In this document: positions 50,158-61,800 of the stretch, in pieces
Position numbering within the stretch: the stretch's first letter is position 1
Layout: every line of letters begins with the position of its first letter
Notes under the pieces: model-generated
Told to the model about the DNA's origin: nothing
Seen by the model: only the letters and a program-made list of their open reading frames with translations
Database searches by the model: none
Made by a program: the position numbers and the translations under genes
Origin: Metopolophium dirhodum
Lineage: Eukaryota > Arthropoda > Insecta > Hemiptera > Aphididae
Assembly: GCF_019925205.1 (NCBI RefSeq)
Contig: NC_083567.1
Span: 24,242,001 to 24,306,000 of the forward strand
Reading direction: 5' to 3'
Length of the DNA: 64,000 nt

Positions 50158-51905
50158 TCCATAACATCAGTATCATCATTATACAGTCACTACAAAAAGT
50201 AAATCAATTGATTTAGTTCGAACAATTCAACAAATTATAATTTTTCAATATTCAATCGAAAACCATTTTATACTTTTATTTACGCTATTTTTTTTATAAA
50301 CAATTTTTCAATAATTGGTTGCAACACATTTTAGAGTTAGTCTTAAGTACTTATACCGTTCAACTGTTAAAGTATTTAATTTCTATGTATCGATAAAACG
50401 AATATCATAAACATTTAACAATGTTCCTTAATCTTATAGATATCAGCTAAAAAAAAATAAAATTAAGATTCACAATTTTATCAACATTTATTTTATATCT
50501 ATTAAAAAGTTAATAAAAATGTATTATTCTACTCTGTGTATTTATTATAATGGTAAAGACATTTTTTTTAGAGATGACATTTTGGGGGAAAGTAAGAACC
50601 CTTATATGCTAACCTCTGCGTGTACCACTGATAATATCGTGCATAATAATATAATATATAAAAATAAAACACAATATGAACAATATTTTTAAATTAAAAA
50701 AAGTACCTTTATTTGTGTTAGTAATAATGTAATATTATTACATTTAATTTAATGGGAGTACGAAGTAGGTATATATATATATATATACAAATAACATCGT
50801 GTGGATATCACATACTTTATCACTAGAGTAAAATGGACCCAACTAATCTGTCTACAAATTTCCTCCAGATACACTTATCTTCTTCAAACTAATTGATCAA
50901 ATTAAGTAAGACAAATGGTGTACGTTTTATACTTTGCTTCTAGTACAGGTAGAATCAGACGTATTTAGTGAATTAATAAAACCAAAAACGAAACAATTAT
51001 CCGAAATATTCGTTCAAATATAAATGTATCCTCTCGTAATTTAGTGTAACAGATTAAATTCACACATGCAACATTTAATAATGCATAGAAGTTGAGGAAT
51101 CACATTTTTCAAAATTACTTAAAAACCAAACAGGTACAGTTCATCGGTTCTAAATTTCTTATAACTATAAAATATAATAGGATCTGAAAAATTATCAACT
51201 ATAGACAAGAACAAATAAAATCGGTGCATCGTGTATTCATGTCCTATAGGTACCTTTAAACAAATATATTTAATTTAGTATCAAAACGTCGTTATAGTAA
51301 AAAAGATTTAATTAATTACTTAAATTACTTAAATTATTTCTATTTAAGTTATTTAGCACTAACATATTAAATTGTGCGTAACATTTTTTTTAACTTAGTA
51401 AATCTGTAAACATATATGTACTATGTAGGTACATTATATTATTATGTATAGGTAGTAGGAGGTACCTACATAGTATTTCAATTTGTATACCATTAAAATT
51501 AAAAAGCCGTAGAGTTAACACAAAACCTATGTAAACAAAGCATTTTTGTCCATGTTATAATGACGCTCTTTAAATTAACTTACAGAATTACAATTTCAAG
51601 GATAGCAAACAAAACACAAATGCTTAAAAACTGAAATGAAATAATATAATTACTGTACCTATATACAAATGCTGAACGCATATTATTATGAAATCTAACG
51701 TAAAAAATAAGATTTTATTATAAAACGACCCTCCCGATAGTTATAACATCCAACAAATTTAATTTAACAAAAAAATATTTTAATGATTAGATAATGCCAT
51801 AATGGTGACCAATGACCATATTGTACGAGAGAATAATTTTTACTTTTTAACTGTTTTGTAATTTTGGAACCAAATACAAAAATAAAAATTACCTAACAAA
51901 ATAAC
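50158..51905. other. AT-rich DNA with (AT)n
   Basis: AT-rich spacer with an (AT)9 run at 50770-50787. No gene or mobile element was recognised. Confidence 0.55.
50770..50787 (+). repeat. (AT)9 microsatellite
   Basis: Uninterrupted TA alternation preceded by TAGGTATA. Confidence 0.88.
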
Positions 51906-52760
51906 CTTAATGATTTACATTTTAATGACTCTAAAAAACTATTATTTGCCGATGATTTGAAATTATTTCTAGTAATAAAGTCATCCTCAGATTCTGCATT
52001 GTTACAGAACGACTTAAATCGCTTATCAATTTAGTGTAAAAAAAAAACAAATTAATGCTAAATGTCGATAAATGTAAAGTAATCACTTTCTCCAGGTCTC
52101 GTAATCCAGTTGTTCATAATTATTATTTAGATAATGTTCTACTTAATTGGGTTGTTGAAAATCTAGATTTAGGTATTAAATTTAGTTCTAATCTTACTTT
52201 CAATAAACATTATCCGACCATTTCTAAAAAATTCGTCATCTATACTAGGATTTATTAGTAGGACATGTAAAGATGTTACTAATCCCTTTACTCTTAAGGC
52301 ACTATATTCTTCACTAGTACGTTCTATTCTAGAATATAATTCGATTATCTGGTCGCCCTCTGTAATTATCCATATCCAATGCCTTGAATGTACACAAAAT
52401 CGCTTCCTCCGCTTTTTATCGTACAAGTGCAATATCCCGCGTCAACGTCATACACCATACAAGCCTTTATTAGACACTTTAAATATGAATAGTCTTGCAA
52501 CCAGGAGAAATATAATAGATTTAAAGCTCCTATGTATAAAGTGGTAAACGGTATCATCAATTCTAGTGAATTACTAAATTATCTTAATGGCCTCTACAAG
52601 ATCTACTAATACTTTTTATGCGCAATTACATAGAACTAATTACTTAACAATTGATGATCCTATTAATAGAATAAAATTATGAGATTAGCTAATGATGCAC
52701 AGGTCGATTTATTTAATTTTAACTCTATCGAGTCTTTTTATAATTATATTAATAATTATT
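51906..52760 (+). pseudogene. Jockey-like LINE reverse transcriptase remnant with FADD box
   Basis: The reading starts NDLHFNDSKKLLFADDLKLF, which contains the catalytic (Y/F)ADD box of the reverse transcriptase palm. It continues SDSALLQNDLNRLSI, a TAG stop, then in a shifted frame LMLNVDKCKVITFSRSRNP. After another shift come GFISRTCKDVTNPFTLKALY, SSLVRSILEYNSIIWSPS, QNRFLRFLSYKCNIP and LDTLNMNSLATRRNIIDLKL. The order and content follow the jockey clade. Stops and shifts at several points make it inactive. Everything upstream of the ADD box is missing (5' truncation or decay). A minus-strand frame of 87 codons at 52169-52432 is a shadow of this remnant. Confidence 0.85.
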
Positions 52761-52939
52761 ACATGTGAGTTATTCATCAATATTATAAACCATATTTATG
52801 TTAATTACTGTTATTATTAATCTTAATTAATTATTCGCTATTTTGTATATTTAATATCTATTAAACTCACTCTTTTCACTTTTTCTTTCTATCTGTTAAA
52901 TTATTTTGTTATTATGATGTTTGATTTAAAACTGTTACT

Positions 52940-52950
52940 GGGCTTTGCCC
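52940..52950 (+). repeat. Small hairpin in LINE 3' end
   Basis: GGGC TTT GCCC, a 4-bp GC stem with a 3-nt loop, directly before the A-rich tail. GC-rich 3' hairpins are recognised by the reverse transcriptase in several LINE clades, so this may be the recognition stem. Confidence 0.5.
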
Positions 52951-53014
52951 GTTTGAATTAATAAAATAAAATAAATAAAAATAAATAAATAGAATCACGA
53001 ATATACTTGGAAAT

Positions 53015-53022
53015 GTATAGAC
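53015..53022 (+). repeat. Left 8-bp direct repeat of hAT-type element
   Basis: GTATAGAC lies directly before the CAGGGGTCTCC end and is repeated at 53389-53396. Eight bp is the hAT target-site duplication length. Confidence 0.75.
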
Positions 53023-53388
53023 CAGGGGTCTCCAGCCTTTTTTTACGGCGAGCCAAATTTGAGATACGCTTTGGAATCGAGGGCCAACATATTTAGAGGA
53101 ATAGCGTGGTTGAGAAATTGAAGAATAGATAAGATTTATTTAGACAAATGAATTATTGTTTATATACTTTTTTTATTTTATAACGAGTTTTTCTATTATT
53201 AGTTAGTGTTACTACTCAGTATATAGGTATAAATTACTATTATAAGATGTTACGAATAACACCAAAAGAAAAAAATATTATAAATATATTATTTTCAAAA
53301 CATTAATTAGCTTGACGGGCCAGTGAACAAATTAGGGGGGGGGCCGGATTCAGCCCGCGGGCCGTAGGTTGGAGACCCCTGATGGCTG
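53023..53388 (+). mobile_element. Non-autonomous hAT-type transposon (MITE)
   Basis: The left end is CAGGGGTCTCCAGCCTTTTT and the right end region is GTAGGTTGGAGACCCCTG (ending 53381). This gives inverted termini CAGGGGTCTCCA/TGGAGACCCCTG with a mismatch or two, typical of hAT elements that start CAGNGGTC. Near the right end GGCCGGATTCAGCCCGCGGG is also typical of hAT-derived miniature elements. The interior is about 340 bp of AT-rich DNA without transposase. An 8-bp duplication, GTATAGAC, flanks it, but 7 extra bases (ATGGCTG, 53382-53388) separate the terminus from the right copy. It lies about 30 bp after the tail of the LINE remnant. Confidence 0.82.
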
Positions 53389-53396
53389 GTATAGAC
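53389..53396 (+). repeat. Right 8-bp direct repeat of hAT-type element
   Basis: GTATAGAC, exact copy of 53015-53022, set 7 bases beyond the inverted terminus. Confidence 0.7.
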
Positions 53397-56300
53397 TATG
53401 TAGACCATTATAGTACGGGCATTGTGCATCTTTTTAGTTTCAGTATTTTTTTGCACCAATTATATTTTATTCACTGTATTTAAACGATCAAAATGATTAG
53501 CTATTCTCTTTTCCGCTAAAATCCAGAAACTGCGTTTTAATCATTATAACATAAGTTATAACTCGGAGATATACATTATTTGTTGACATTATTGATTAAT
53601 CAAATAAGAAAATTAAGTATTGAACAATTATTATAAAGTAACTGTGATTTATCGAAATCGAGTAGATATAGTGTACTCTATTCACTAGTTATGCATATAA
53701 TATGGCTGTTATAAGGCGTAAAGTGAAGGCCTGATGATTGATCATTTTACTTTTAGTGTATTGCTGCCAATAAAGCTTGTCTCCGATCGAACACTGATGC
53801 AATATAGTGAATATTTTACAACACTGTAAAAACAAAATGTTCATGTAAGTGCGTACTTAACAAAAATCAAAAATAACTTTATAGTTACCTACATAATATT
53901 ACATATTTTTATTAAAGCAGGAAATTTCAAATATGATCAAAAATTATAAGCTAATCGAATGCTATAGTTGCTAGGAAACTCAACAGTTGGTTTACTTATT
54001 CCACATCAACCTCGGTAAAATATCTAATTTATTATTTAATCCTTAAAACTATATATACGTTTACACGTAACATAATTTCTATGATAAAGAAACAATAGTA
54101 ATAATTTATACCCATAAATCGTACAACCACTACAACCACTCTTGGCCATAATTTGTAAATGAATACCAAGTAATTTGAACTTCTAAGGCGTCTAATAAAT
54201 TATAATATGTTGTATACGTATGACAAATATACAAACCAAATGGCAAATTCTATATAACAATAAGGTATGAACATGATTATATTATATTAATAATATGATC
54301 GTCAATAAATTTCAATATACATTTTTTATAGATTATAACACTTTAATAATAAACATTGTGGTATAATACTTATTGCGTAATTAATGTATGTCATTTATTT
54401 CGTTTTTATTCGATTCACAATTATAATTTAAAAATCAAAATTGTATAGTTTTTAGACTAATTATTATTAAATAAATTTAAACTAATTTTAAACGCTGTAA
54501 GTTTGTTGGGTTTTTTCTGTCGTGATTAGTATAGTTGCCAAAAGTTTCCGAGAGTATAAAAATATCATTATCACTCAAAACGTAAAAAAAATTATTTTAG
54601 CATATAAATTCAAATTAATTAAGGATTTTATAAAACCAAATGATTGTGTTTCTTAATTTATATTATAAAACTGAAAGTTTGAAAAGTAATTAGTTTTACT
54701 TAATTTTGGTTCAGTATTTTTTTTTAAATTTTATAAAAAAAAAGAGTGAATATAATATCAAATTAATTTTTATATAAAATCAAAATGAATAATCACAATA
54801 TATGTATATTATGAAAAAAAAATATAAGACATAAAATATATAAAAATAACGGAATTAAATTTTTATTATTTACGAACATTGTGTTATCTTTTATATTTAA
54901 AATGTTCTGCTAGAACCTATACATAATAAGAAATAATAATTATTAGTTAATTATAATAAATAACTACAATTTATTAATATAATTGTATATAATATCAAAA
55001 TACCAAAATTAATTTTTTAAATGAAGTGCGTCATGCATGACATTATTAGACGTGTATTATATTTGTATGATGTTTAATTCTGTTGATTGAGTTGTGATCA
55101 ATCATGCATAATATCAAACTTCTCCGAATACTTCACTAAAACTGTATGGGACAAATGTACGAAAATCGAACGTTCGTTCACATTATGTGGACGATATTAT
55201 ATACAGTACAAAAACACCCACTCGTATTCTGTGAAGCAAACCGCTGTAAGCACAATACCAATAACGTAATAATTCCAATCTAATCTCACTTTGTCAATTA
55301 GATACGCTCGCACAATTCCTGTGTACATAATATATATATTACTGTTTTATTTTGTTCCACCAAAAATCAATAGAATATTAGAATATGACATTGAAACGAC
55401 AGAGAGAGACACACATGTTCATGTTACCTTTACTAAACTACTAAAGTATACTAACAAATTATTCTAAATTAGTACAAATTAAACACATTAATATTTTCAC
55501 GACATTTTCTATCCATGATGTTTTTTGCAATATTTTCTAAAAAATTGCACGTCATATTGCCATAATCATAGTTGTGTTATTAATATTAATTCTAATTTCT
55601 ATCATATATATTTATATATTTTATTCATGATATATTGATATCATACCAAACGATTTTTTCGTCTAACTAAGATATTATTTTAATTTTTTTATCTATATTG
55701 TTTTAAATCTAGAAAACTTTGTTAAAATTAATGTCGAACAACTAAAGGCACGCATATAATAGATACAATATATATTAAATACTTAGATAGCTGTCTCGTA
55801 TAACTACGGCAGGTAACTGCTGATCGTTGAATATAATGAGAATATTGTGCCACCCTCGCCATTTATTAAGGAGTGAAATTATTATCGTTTATCAGCGGTT
55901 TTCTGTCATAACTTTATATTATATAATATGACAGTGCGTGATAATATATTATATTTATATTCACAGACGTGTGAACCACGTCCTTTACATAATACCGTAG
56001 GGGAGTTTCATTGATAACTGTAAAATGGATTTATCTTGGTATATTTTATATCATAACGCGTTTATGGCTGAAAGCGATGTAATTAACGGCGTGTTTATTT
56101 GACTGTGTTCGACTATTTAATGAAAAAAAAAATAAATAGATTTCTGTATAAGTTTTTAGTATAATACGACATTAAGATACAGATCTAGAAATGTGAAATT
56201 GGGAGGAGGAGGGGAGTTAAATTTTTTTCTGAAAAAATACATTCATAGTTTTAGTACATAATAAATTATAGATAAGATTAATTGTTAGATACGATTGCAT

Positions 56301-56570
56301 TCACATTTTTAATTTATGGAATTTAAGATGTATGAACCATTTATATTGGTTTGAGTCAAAAATATGACCGGATTTAATAAAATATTGAGAACTACTCTTA
56401 ATACCATCAAGATAAAATATGCGACTATTATTGGTATAGTTTTCCACTGATTTGTGATGATGTTAGACAAAAGACTGGCTCTTTTGTTTGACTCTTTCAG
56501 CCAGTTCATCTCGATAATAGTCTTGCTCCCGTTGCAATTAGCTATTGAATGCATCATGCGTGGGCTTCCA
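53397..56570. other. AT-rich DNA, nothing recognised
   Basis: AT-rich spacer. A 95-codon minus frame at 56309-56596 contains a hydrophobic stretch (IPIIVAYFILMVLRVVL) but has no recognised relatives and ends in strongly AT-rich sequence. I do not call it a gene. Confidence 0.5.
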
Positions 56571-56788
56571 TTATGAGTAGCCGAGAGAATGGTCAAACGA
56601 CCAATGTGGGCCGCGTAGCGATGACGTCACGCAAGTTTGATCGTAACATCGACTGATTGAGACGCTCCATTAATATTCAAATTAAAAATAATAATAATTA
56701 ATAAATATTATTCTCAACTCCTATAACCCATAACAACTATTGATAAACAAAAATTTCTATCGCAAATCTCAAAATTCTTGTTTGAGCA

Positions 56789-57056
56789 CCTACCAGGGGT
56801 GATCAATTCCCTTTTTAAATTAGCCTATGACACTCACAGAGAATGTGGATTTCTATTGGTGAAAGAATTTTCGAAATCGGTTCAGTAGTTCCAGAGATTA
56901 CCCTCAACAACGGTAACTAACAACTCCTTTTTATATAATAGTATAGATTACATTGTTATTACATTAATACATTGTTACATTTTTATTACATTATTACATC
57001 GTTACTACATTAATATATTATTACATTAATACATTATTACATTATTCAATTATTAT
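56789..57056 (+). mobile_element. RTE-like LINE (or dependent SINE) 3' end with ATTACATT tail
   Basis: The block runs through TTTTTAAATTAGCCTATGAC, GGTGAAAGAATTTTCGAAAT, CGGTTCAGTAGTTCCAGAGA and TTTTTATATAATAGTATAGA. This is the conserved 3' terminal sequence that I associate with RTE-type retrotransposons in insects (a ...AAATCGGTYCAGYMGTTY.GGAGATTA...TATAATAGTATAGAT arrangement). It is followed by a long imperfect array of ATTACATT words to 57056. No coding part is visible upstream, so the copy is 5'-truncated. The sequence at 56600-56660 (GCGATGACGTCACGCAAG) may also belong to it. The family assignment is from memory. Confidence 0.55.
56946..57056 (+). repeat. Imperfect ATTACATT/ATTACATTAATAC array
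   Basis: About a dozen degenerate copies of an 8- to 14-bp ATTACATT word follow the RTE-like terminus, probably grown from its short tandem tail. Confidence 0.8.
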
Positions 57057-57137
57057 ACAGAATATAATTAGGTACACAATATGAAATTATTTCAGTGCAA
57101 AAGCAAAGTTAGAAGGTATATACACTATACAGCTCTA

Positions 57138-57365
57138 AGACATACTAACGGCACAAAATAGGTGGCGAAGAACCGACAGTGGTACAGACGTACAGTGCAT
57201 GAAAAACGTGAGGCAAACCTACACTAACTTGGTACAAACGACAATGGAGGACATGATAAACGGTTTCAGAATCCTGGCCGGACACAATAGTACCAGCGAA
57301 CATGGGAGTGAGATAACGGTGGGAGGGAAGGGGAGGGGACGTTTAGAAACCATTTTAACCCTTTA
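57138..57365 (+). other. Unrecognised open stretch in GC-richer DNA
   Basis: A frame without stops for about 75 codons in GC-richer DNA, reading for example RWRRTDSGTDVQCMKNVRQ and later TTMEDMINGFRILAGHNSTS, ending in a Gly/Arg-rich part. There is no recognised motif. It lies convergent to the minus-strand remnant at 57373-57827, and the two may belong to one GC-richer inserted block. Coding status is doubtful. Confidence 0.2.
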
Positions 57366-57372
57366 ATCTACA

Positions 57373-57827
57373 TTATTGGTCTATCATGTCAATAGAACCA
57401 CAGCAACAAAGCAACCACTTGACGAATTTCTTCGTCCGGCGCCAAAACGAACGATGTGGACTCTGGAGCGACTCTGGAGCATCGCCATCTAAATTTGGAC
57501 ACACGGCGATCATGGAATCATGTTGTTCCGAAGATTCCGGTCTCCGTAAATCACTGACGACCTGAATAAACTTTAGATTTGGCATTGATCGCCACCCAAT
57601 CTCTGCAGCTGGTGTATCGCCAGCTAAATTTGGACACTCAGGTAAATTCGGCGTGGATACACACAGCCTGCCGCGGCCGTCCAGTAGATTCTTGGAATCA
57701 CGTTGTTCCGAAGATGTCTCCGTACATCACTGGCGACCTGCCGAAACTTCAGATTTGGCGTTGAATGCCACCCGATCTCTATCGCTTTAGCTGAGAAATT
57801 TGTATCCATTATGGACATGTTCGGCAT
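57373..57827 (-). pseudogene. Unknown coding remnant with a duplicated peptide module
   Basis: Read on the minus strand from an ATG at 57827, the sequence gives AIEIGWHSTPNLKFRQVASD then VRR. A net 4-bp shortfall relative to the second copy (near 57713) shifts the frame, and it continues SSEQRDSKNLLDGRG and TPNLPECPNLAGDTP. The second module reads AAEIGWRSMPNLKFIQVVSD, LRRPESSEQHDS, CPNLDGDAPES. The frame ends in a basic, Cys-containing tail, FWRRTKKFVKWLLCCCGS, and a TGA near 57373. The two modules share EIGW.S.PNLKF.QV.SD.RR...SSEQ.DS and PNL.GD.P, so amino-acid similarity persists across a DNA duplication. That hints at past protein-level constraint. I recognise no domain family. The single shift may be a pseudogene lesion or a sequence error. 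No splice sites or promoter were identified. The basic Cys-rich end could in principle be a membrane-association tail, which is inference. Confidence 0.45.
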
Positions 57828-59234
57828 AGATATACATATATTTTATGCACACGTAAACTTTTCAAATACCAGCATTCAGCTAATAAAGGTTTCGGTGTAT
57901 TTTTTCGCAGGTCGTTGAAAACCAGTAGCATTGTTTTGCTCTTAGACGGAATATTGATGTCGGACATAATAATTTATCGGATAATAATTAATACAGCCAG
58001 AATAATTAACGGAAATACGTTTTAACAGGTTGACCGCAAGAATGAAGAATTATTCGTAATGAATACCAGAAATGATTATTGACAAGTGGTAACTATGTGA
58101 CACAGATACGAATTGTAGATTTTTCAAACATTCATGCACTTGGCAACGAGATTTTTGTTGTTTGTGTAAATCTGAAAGTATCTAGATTTTTTAATATATT
58201 ATTATATGGGTACGATAATTATTTATTACAATTTTATTTTTTAGTTATAATGATCAATCAAGAATACAAAACTAAAAGTTTTTTTATTGTTCAAATAAAA
58301 TCTATGATTTGTAGATTTGGGAAATAATACTAGATACCTATGACCCAAGAAAATTAGAATATACAAATCTAAATATTTTGTTGTTTTTAATAGTTATGCG
58401 GAGTTGCGATGCACAGTGGGATATTTTCATAAAAACCCAGCCAAAATATTATATTATAAAGATTAACCAACCTTTGAATTTTTTCTCTGTGAAATAGATA
58501 CGATAAAATCAAATCACATGTATGAATGCTTATTATTACAATATTTATAATGATGCAGTTAAACAAATCCTTTAATAATATATTATACGGCGGATGATGT
58601 AACAGCTGATGCGCATTATTAGTCATTATTTATAATTTAATATTTAATCATAATTCAAAATCCGTTTCTGAAAATATTCAGAATTTAGAAGCGGAGTTTG
58701 AATCTTTGTTCTAGACTTATTATTTCTTACAGTCTTCTTTCTTAGTTCTTCTGGATTAGGTAAGTCTTCATAACGATTGATAACCTATTTAATAGAAGTT
58801 AATGATTATATTATAATAAAAAATAAAATATTTAATACATAAATATAATCTACATGTATATTCTACGCTGAAAATCGTAGTAAATAATAAAAAAAAATTG
58901 AGCTGTAGGTATAAAAAATATAATAATATAATATTATAAAATTATATTGTATAATATAATAATATACGTATTAATATGTACCTACCTACATTTTGTGTAA
59001 GCATAAAGTGTTGCCCGGCGTATTGTATAGGCAAAATAGGTACATTACAACAGTGTTCAATATTAACCATAATCATTACATATTTTTAGATTATTGCAAC
59101 TTCGTTCGCCGATAGAGTGTGGTTGCCCACAAACCAAAACACATTTTACTCCACCGTAAATACCAATATACTTAACTTAACAACAGTAATGATATTTTAA
59201 AAATAAACAACATTACTTAAATAAATGTTTTTAA

Positions 59235-59637
59235 GCAGACAAATCGTCATTATCAAATAATATTAAGTATTAACTTTTAAGCATAGTCTATACATTTTTT
59301 TGTAACATGTCTGAGGTTGAAATATCTTTTAGAAAAAAATTGGAACAAATTCGATAAAGGTATGTTTTTCCATGAATATATAATGATTTAAAGATACATA
59401 TTAATTGGTATTATAATAGTCTCTATTATAAAATATTTTTTATTTAAAAATATAGATTAATAATTATAATATCACCAAATTGCAACACCTGGATTTTAAA
59501 TGTTCTGAATAATACCGAATTTTCAGTTTAAATTTCTTGCTACCGTATTAAAGTCCATATAATTAATGATTATTCAATATTTTTTTAGGTTCATACTATG
59601 AATTATATGCTGTTTCCGGCAGGCAGACAAATCGTCA
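59235..59637. repeat. 15-bp direct repeats bracketing 373 bp
   Basis: GCAGACAAATCGTCA occurs at 59235-59249 and again at 59623-59637. The length suits a target-site duplication, but the enclosed AT-rich sequence shows no poly(A) tail, terminal inverted repeats or coding remnant. Confidence 0.55.
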
Positions 59638-60086
59638 AAAATTGTGATAAACTTTCGTTATTGGCTTAACATTATATCATACTGACATGTTATTGTTATT
59701 CAGATACGTTCGTTGAATTTGTTTTTCACTAATTTATTATGATAGCGTAAACGTTTTACACAACATATAGTTTGTATTATTATGTATTTACAATTATGAT
59801 GAATAATATTGTATTATGCTTATGATACACGAGATATCTCATTTAAACTATGCTACAGAACATACATTTTGTATTTTTGATTAAATAATTTTTTGTGGTA
59901 TAATAATAGTCACTATATTTGTATGTATATGTACGCATCGTCTACTAAAAATGTTAATTAAAATAGTAAAATATTATAAATTTATACAAACATGCTTATA
60001 TTATAACACGTATAATAACATAATATCATATTATATACCTAATGTACCGTAGGGACCTTTTAGAAACTTTTAGTAACGGTCTTGAA

Positions 60087-60172
60087 ATCCGTCTATATTT
60101 TTCTAGAGAAAATAGGTAATCACAGTTTTGTTTTGTTTTTTATCACCCAAGCTATTACCTAGCTAGACGGAT
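60087..60172. repeat. Nested inverted repeats followed by A run
   Basis: ATCCGTCTA (60087-60095) pairs with TAGACGGAT (60164-60172), and AGGTAAT (60114-60120) pairs with ATTACCT (60154-60160) inside it. A run of A follows directly at 60173. It could be a folded retroposon 3' end or chance. Confidence 0.45.
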
Positions 60173-61768
60173 AAAAAAAAAAAATATTTCAACAACAAAA
60201 TCTTACAGTCAAGACGCTTATTTCTCTGAGTAGCGATTTGAAAATAAATACCGTATTTCTTACGATTGCCTAGATTAAATATATTTTCATGACATTTCAT
60301 GGTGTATGTTCGAGCAGTCAAAACACTGAAAACTCATGCATATTGACTTTATCGCATTATAAAAATATAATATTATTCTTATAATATCAGCGGAAACATA
60401 AAATGCCAAAATGACAGTTAAAATCAAGTGCAGATAGATGAATGCAAATAAACTGGAATTAGGTATGGGTACATGTTTAAGTTAACACAATAATAACATA
60501 CCTATAAAGTGATTGAACTCAAACACTAAAATTTACTGATTGCGCGGTTTTTTTTACCAAATGTTACTGTGGTTTCCGTGAAGACGAACAATCGTTATGG
60601 AAAAATAAATTTGTAATGAACTTATTACACTGCAGATTTGAGTACATCCTAAAAATATTGAACCCCATAAATCGTATATCTATTTTTCTTATTCAGATTT
60701 ACAAACATTTTTCAAAATCAACAATAGGTATTATATGTAATAATAATAATTATAATTACAACATGGGAGTAACCGAACGTCATATTGTCTTAAAAACCGT
60801 CGTCGTTGCGAACGTTTGCAGCGTAAATTTATGTTTCTTTATAAAACTGTAGAAAACGCGCAGAATGTATTTCAAATGTTAGGTATACGTGAATAAGAAT
60901 AAAAGATAAAATTATTCCTTAAGGTAACAAAACGCCAAAAGACATAAACAAAATCTCTTTGCCGTCTACAATTGTTCATAATGTAAAAAGTTTGGCAAAA
61001 AATCATTGTTTTCAAAACAGTTTTTGGTCGTTCAATAAGTAACACCAACCTTCACAACGATCCAAATAGAGGTTTAGCGATGAAATCTGCTGTCTGCATA
61101 ATATAATATATTAAAACTTATTATCTTGATATTACGGTATTTTAGTGTAATATAGAATAATATATTTTAATTATGACAGTCTCTCTAACTATACCATCCC
61201 AGTATCACTATTCACAATACTTATTATTACTTACTTAGTAATATGTCCACTGCAAGATGATTAATAGACACTAAATTTTACCATTTTACCATTTAAATAT
61301 AGTTATTATAGATTTTACAATTATTACCTTTGCCTAGTGATATAATTTTATTTTTTTACTAATACGTTCTTAGAATTTTTATTCTAACTTATTATTCTAA
61401 ATTTGTATATAGGTTACTTCAAAATTATGTTTACAATTATATTCTTAATATATTGATTTCTTAATTTTCTATTTGATTCTATTGACTTCTTAATTTCTTT
61501 ATATATTGTTTTTAATTTTATAAAAACAACTATACTTTACGTAGGGATACATTTAAAATTTGAAATAACAATTGACGAAAAATCATTACTAATAAAATAA
61601 ACTAAATCATCCAAAAATATAAATTTATTTCAATACCGATAGTAAGTATTTAAAAATATACTTTATGGATGATAAAAATATCATTAAAAAAGTAATCGAT
61701 ACCAACAAAAGTAATTTGCATACTTTTACTCAAATACTTTACAACACTGACATTTATATAATATAGTG

Positions 61769-61800
61769 CAGGCGTGCCCAGACTTTTCCAACAGGGTAAA
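61769..61800 (+). mobile_element. Possible hAT-type transposon end
   Basis: CAGGCGTGCCCAGACTTTTC resembles the CAGG.GT..CCA-type termini of hAT elements. The matching inverted end was not found downstream, so this would be a truncated copy, later joined by the dispersed repeat at 62039. Confidence 0.3.

Larger units (their letters stand above)
51906..52991 (+). mobile_element. 5'-truncated jockey-like LINE with A-rich tail
   Basis: Coding remnant, then an AT-rich 3' untranslated region, then a GGGC-TTT-GCCC hairpin at 52940-52950, then an AATAAAATAAATAAA-type tail at about 52959-52991. It belongs to the same clade as the fragments at 2890-3569 and 26080-26560 but preserves more of the domain and has a different tail. 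Confidence 0.8.
57828..61768. other. AT-rich DNA with short repeats
   Basis: AT-rich spacer with small unrecognised frames. It contains a 15-bp direct repeat at 59235-59249 and 59623-59637 and a nested inverted repeat at 60087-60172. No gene is recognised. Confidence 0.5.

Noticed and set aside
56309..56596. 95-codon minus frame with a hydrophobic stretch
   Set aside because: The hydrophobic stretch is what AT-rich DNA yields by chance, and no domain or splice evidence supports it.
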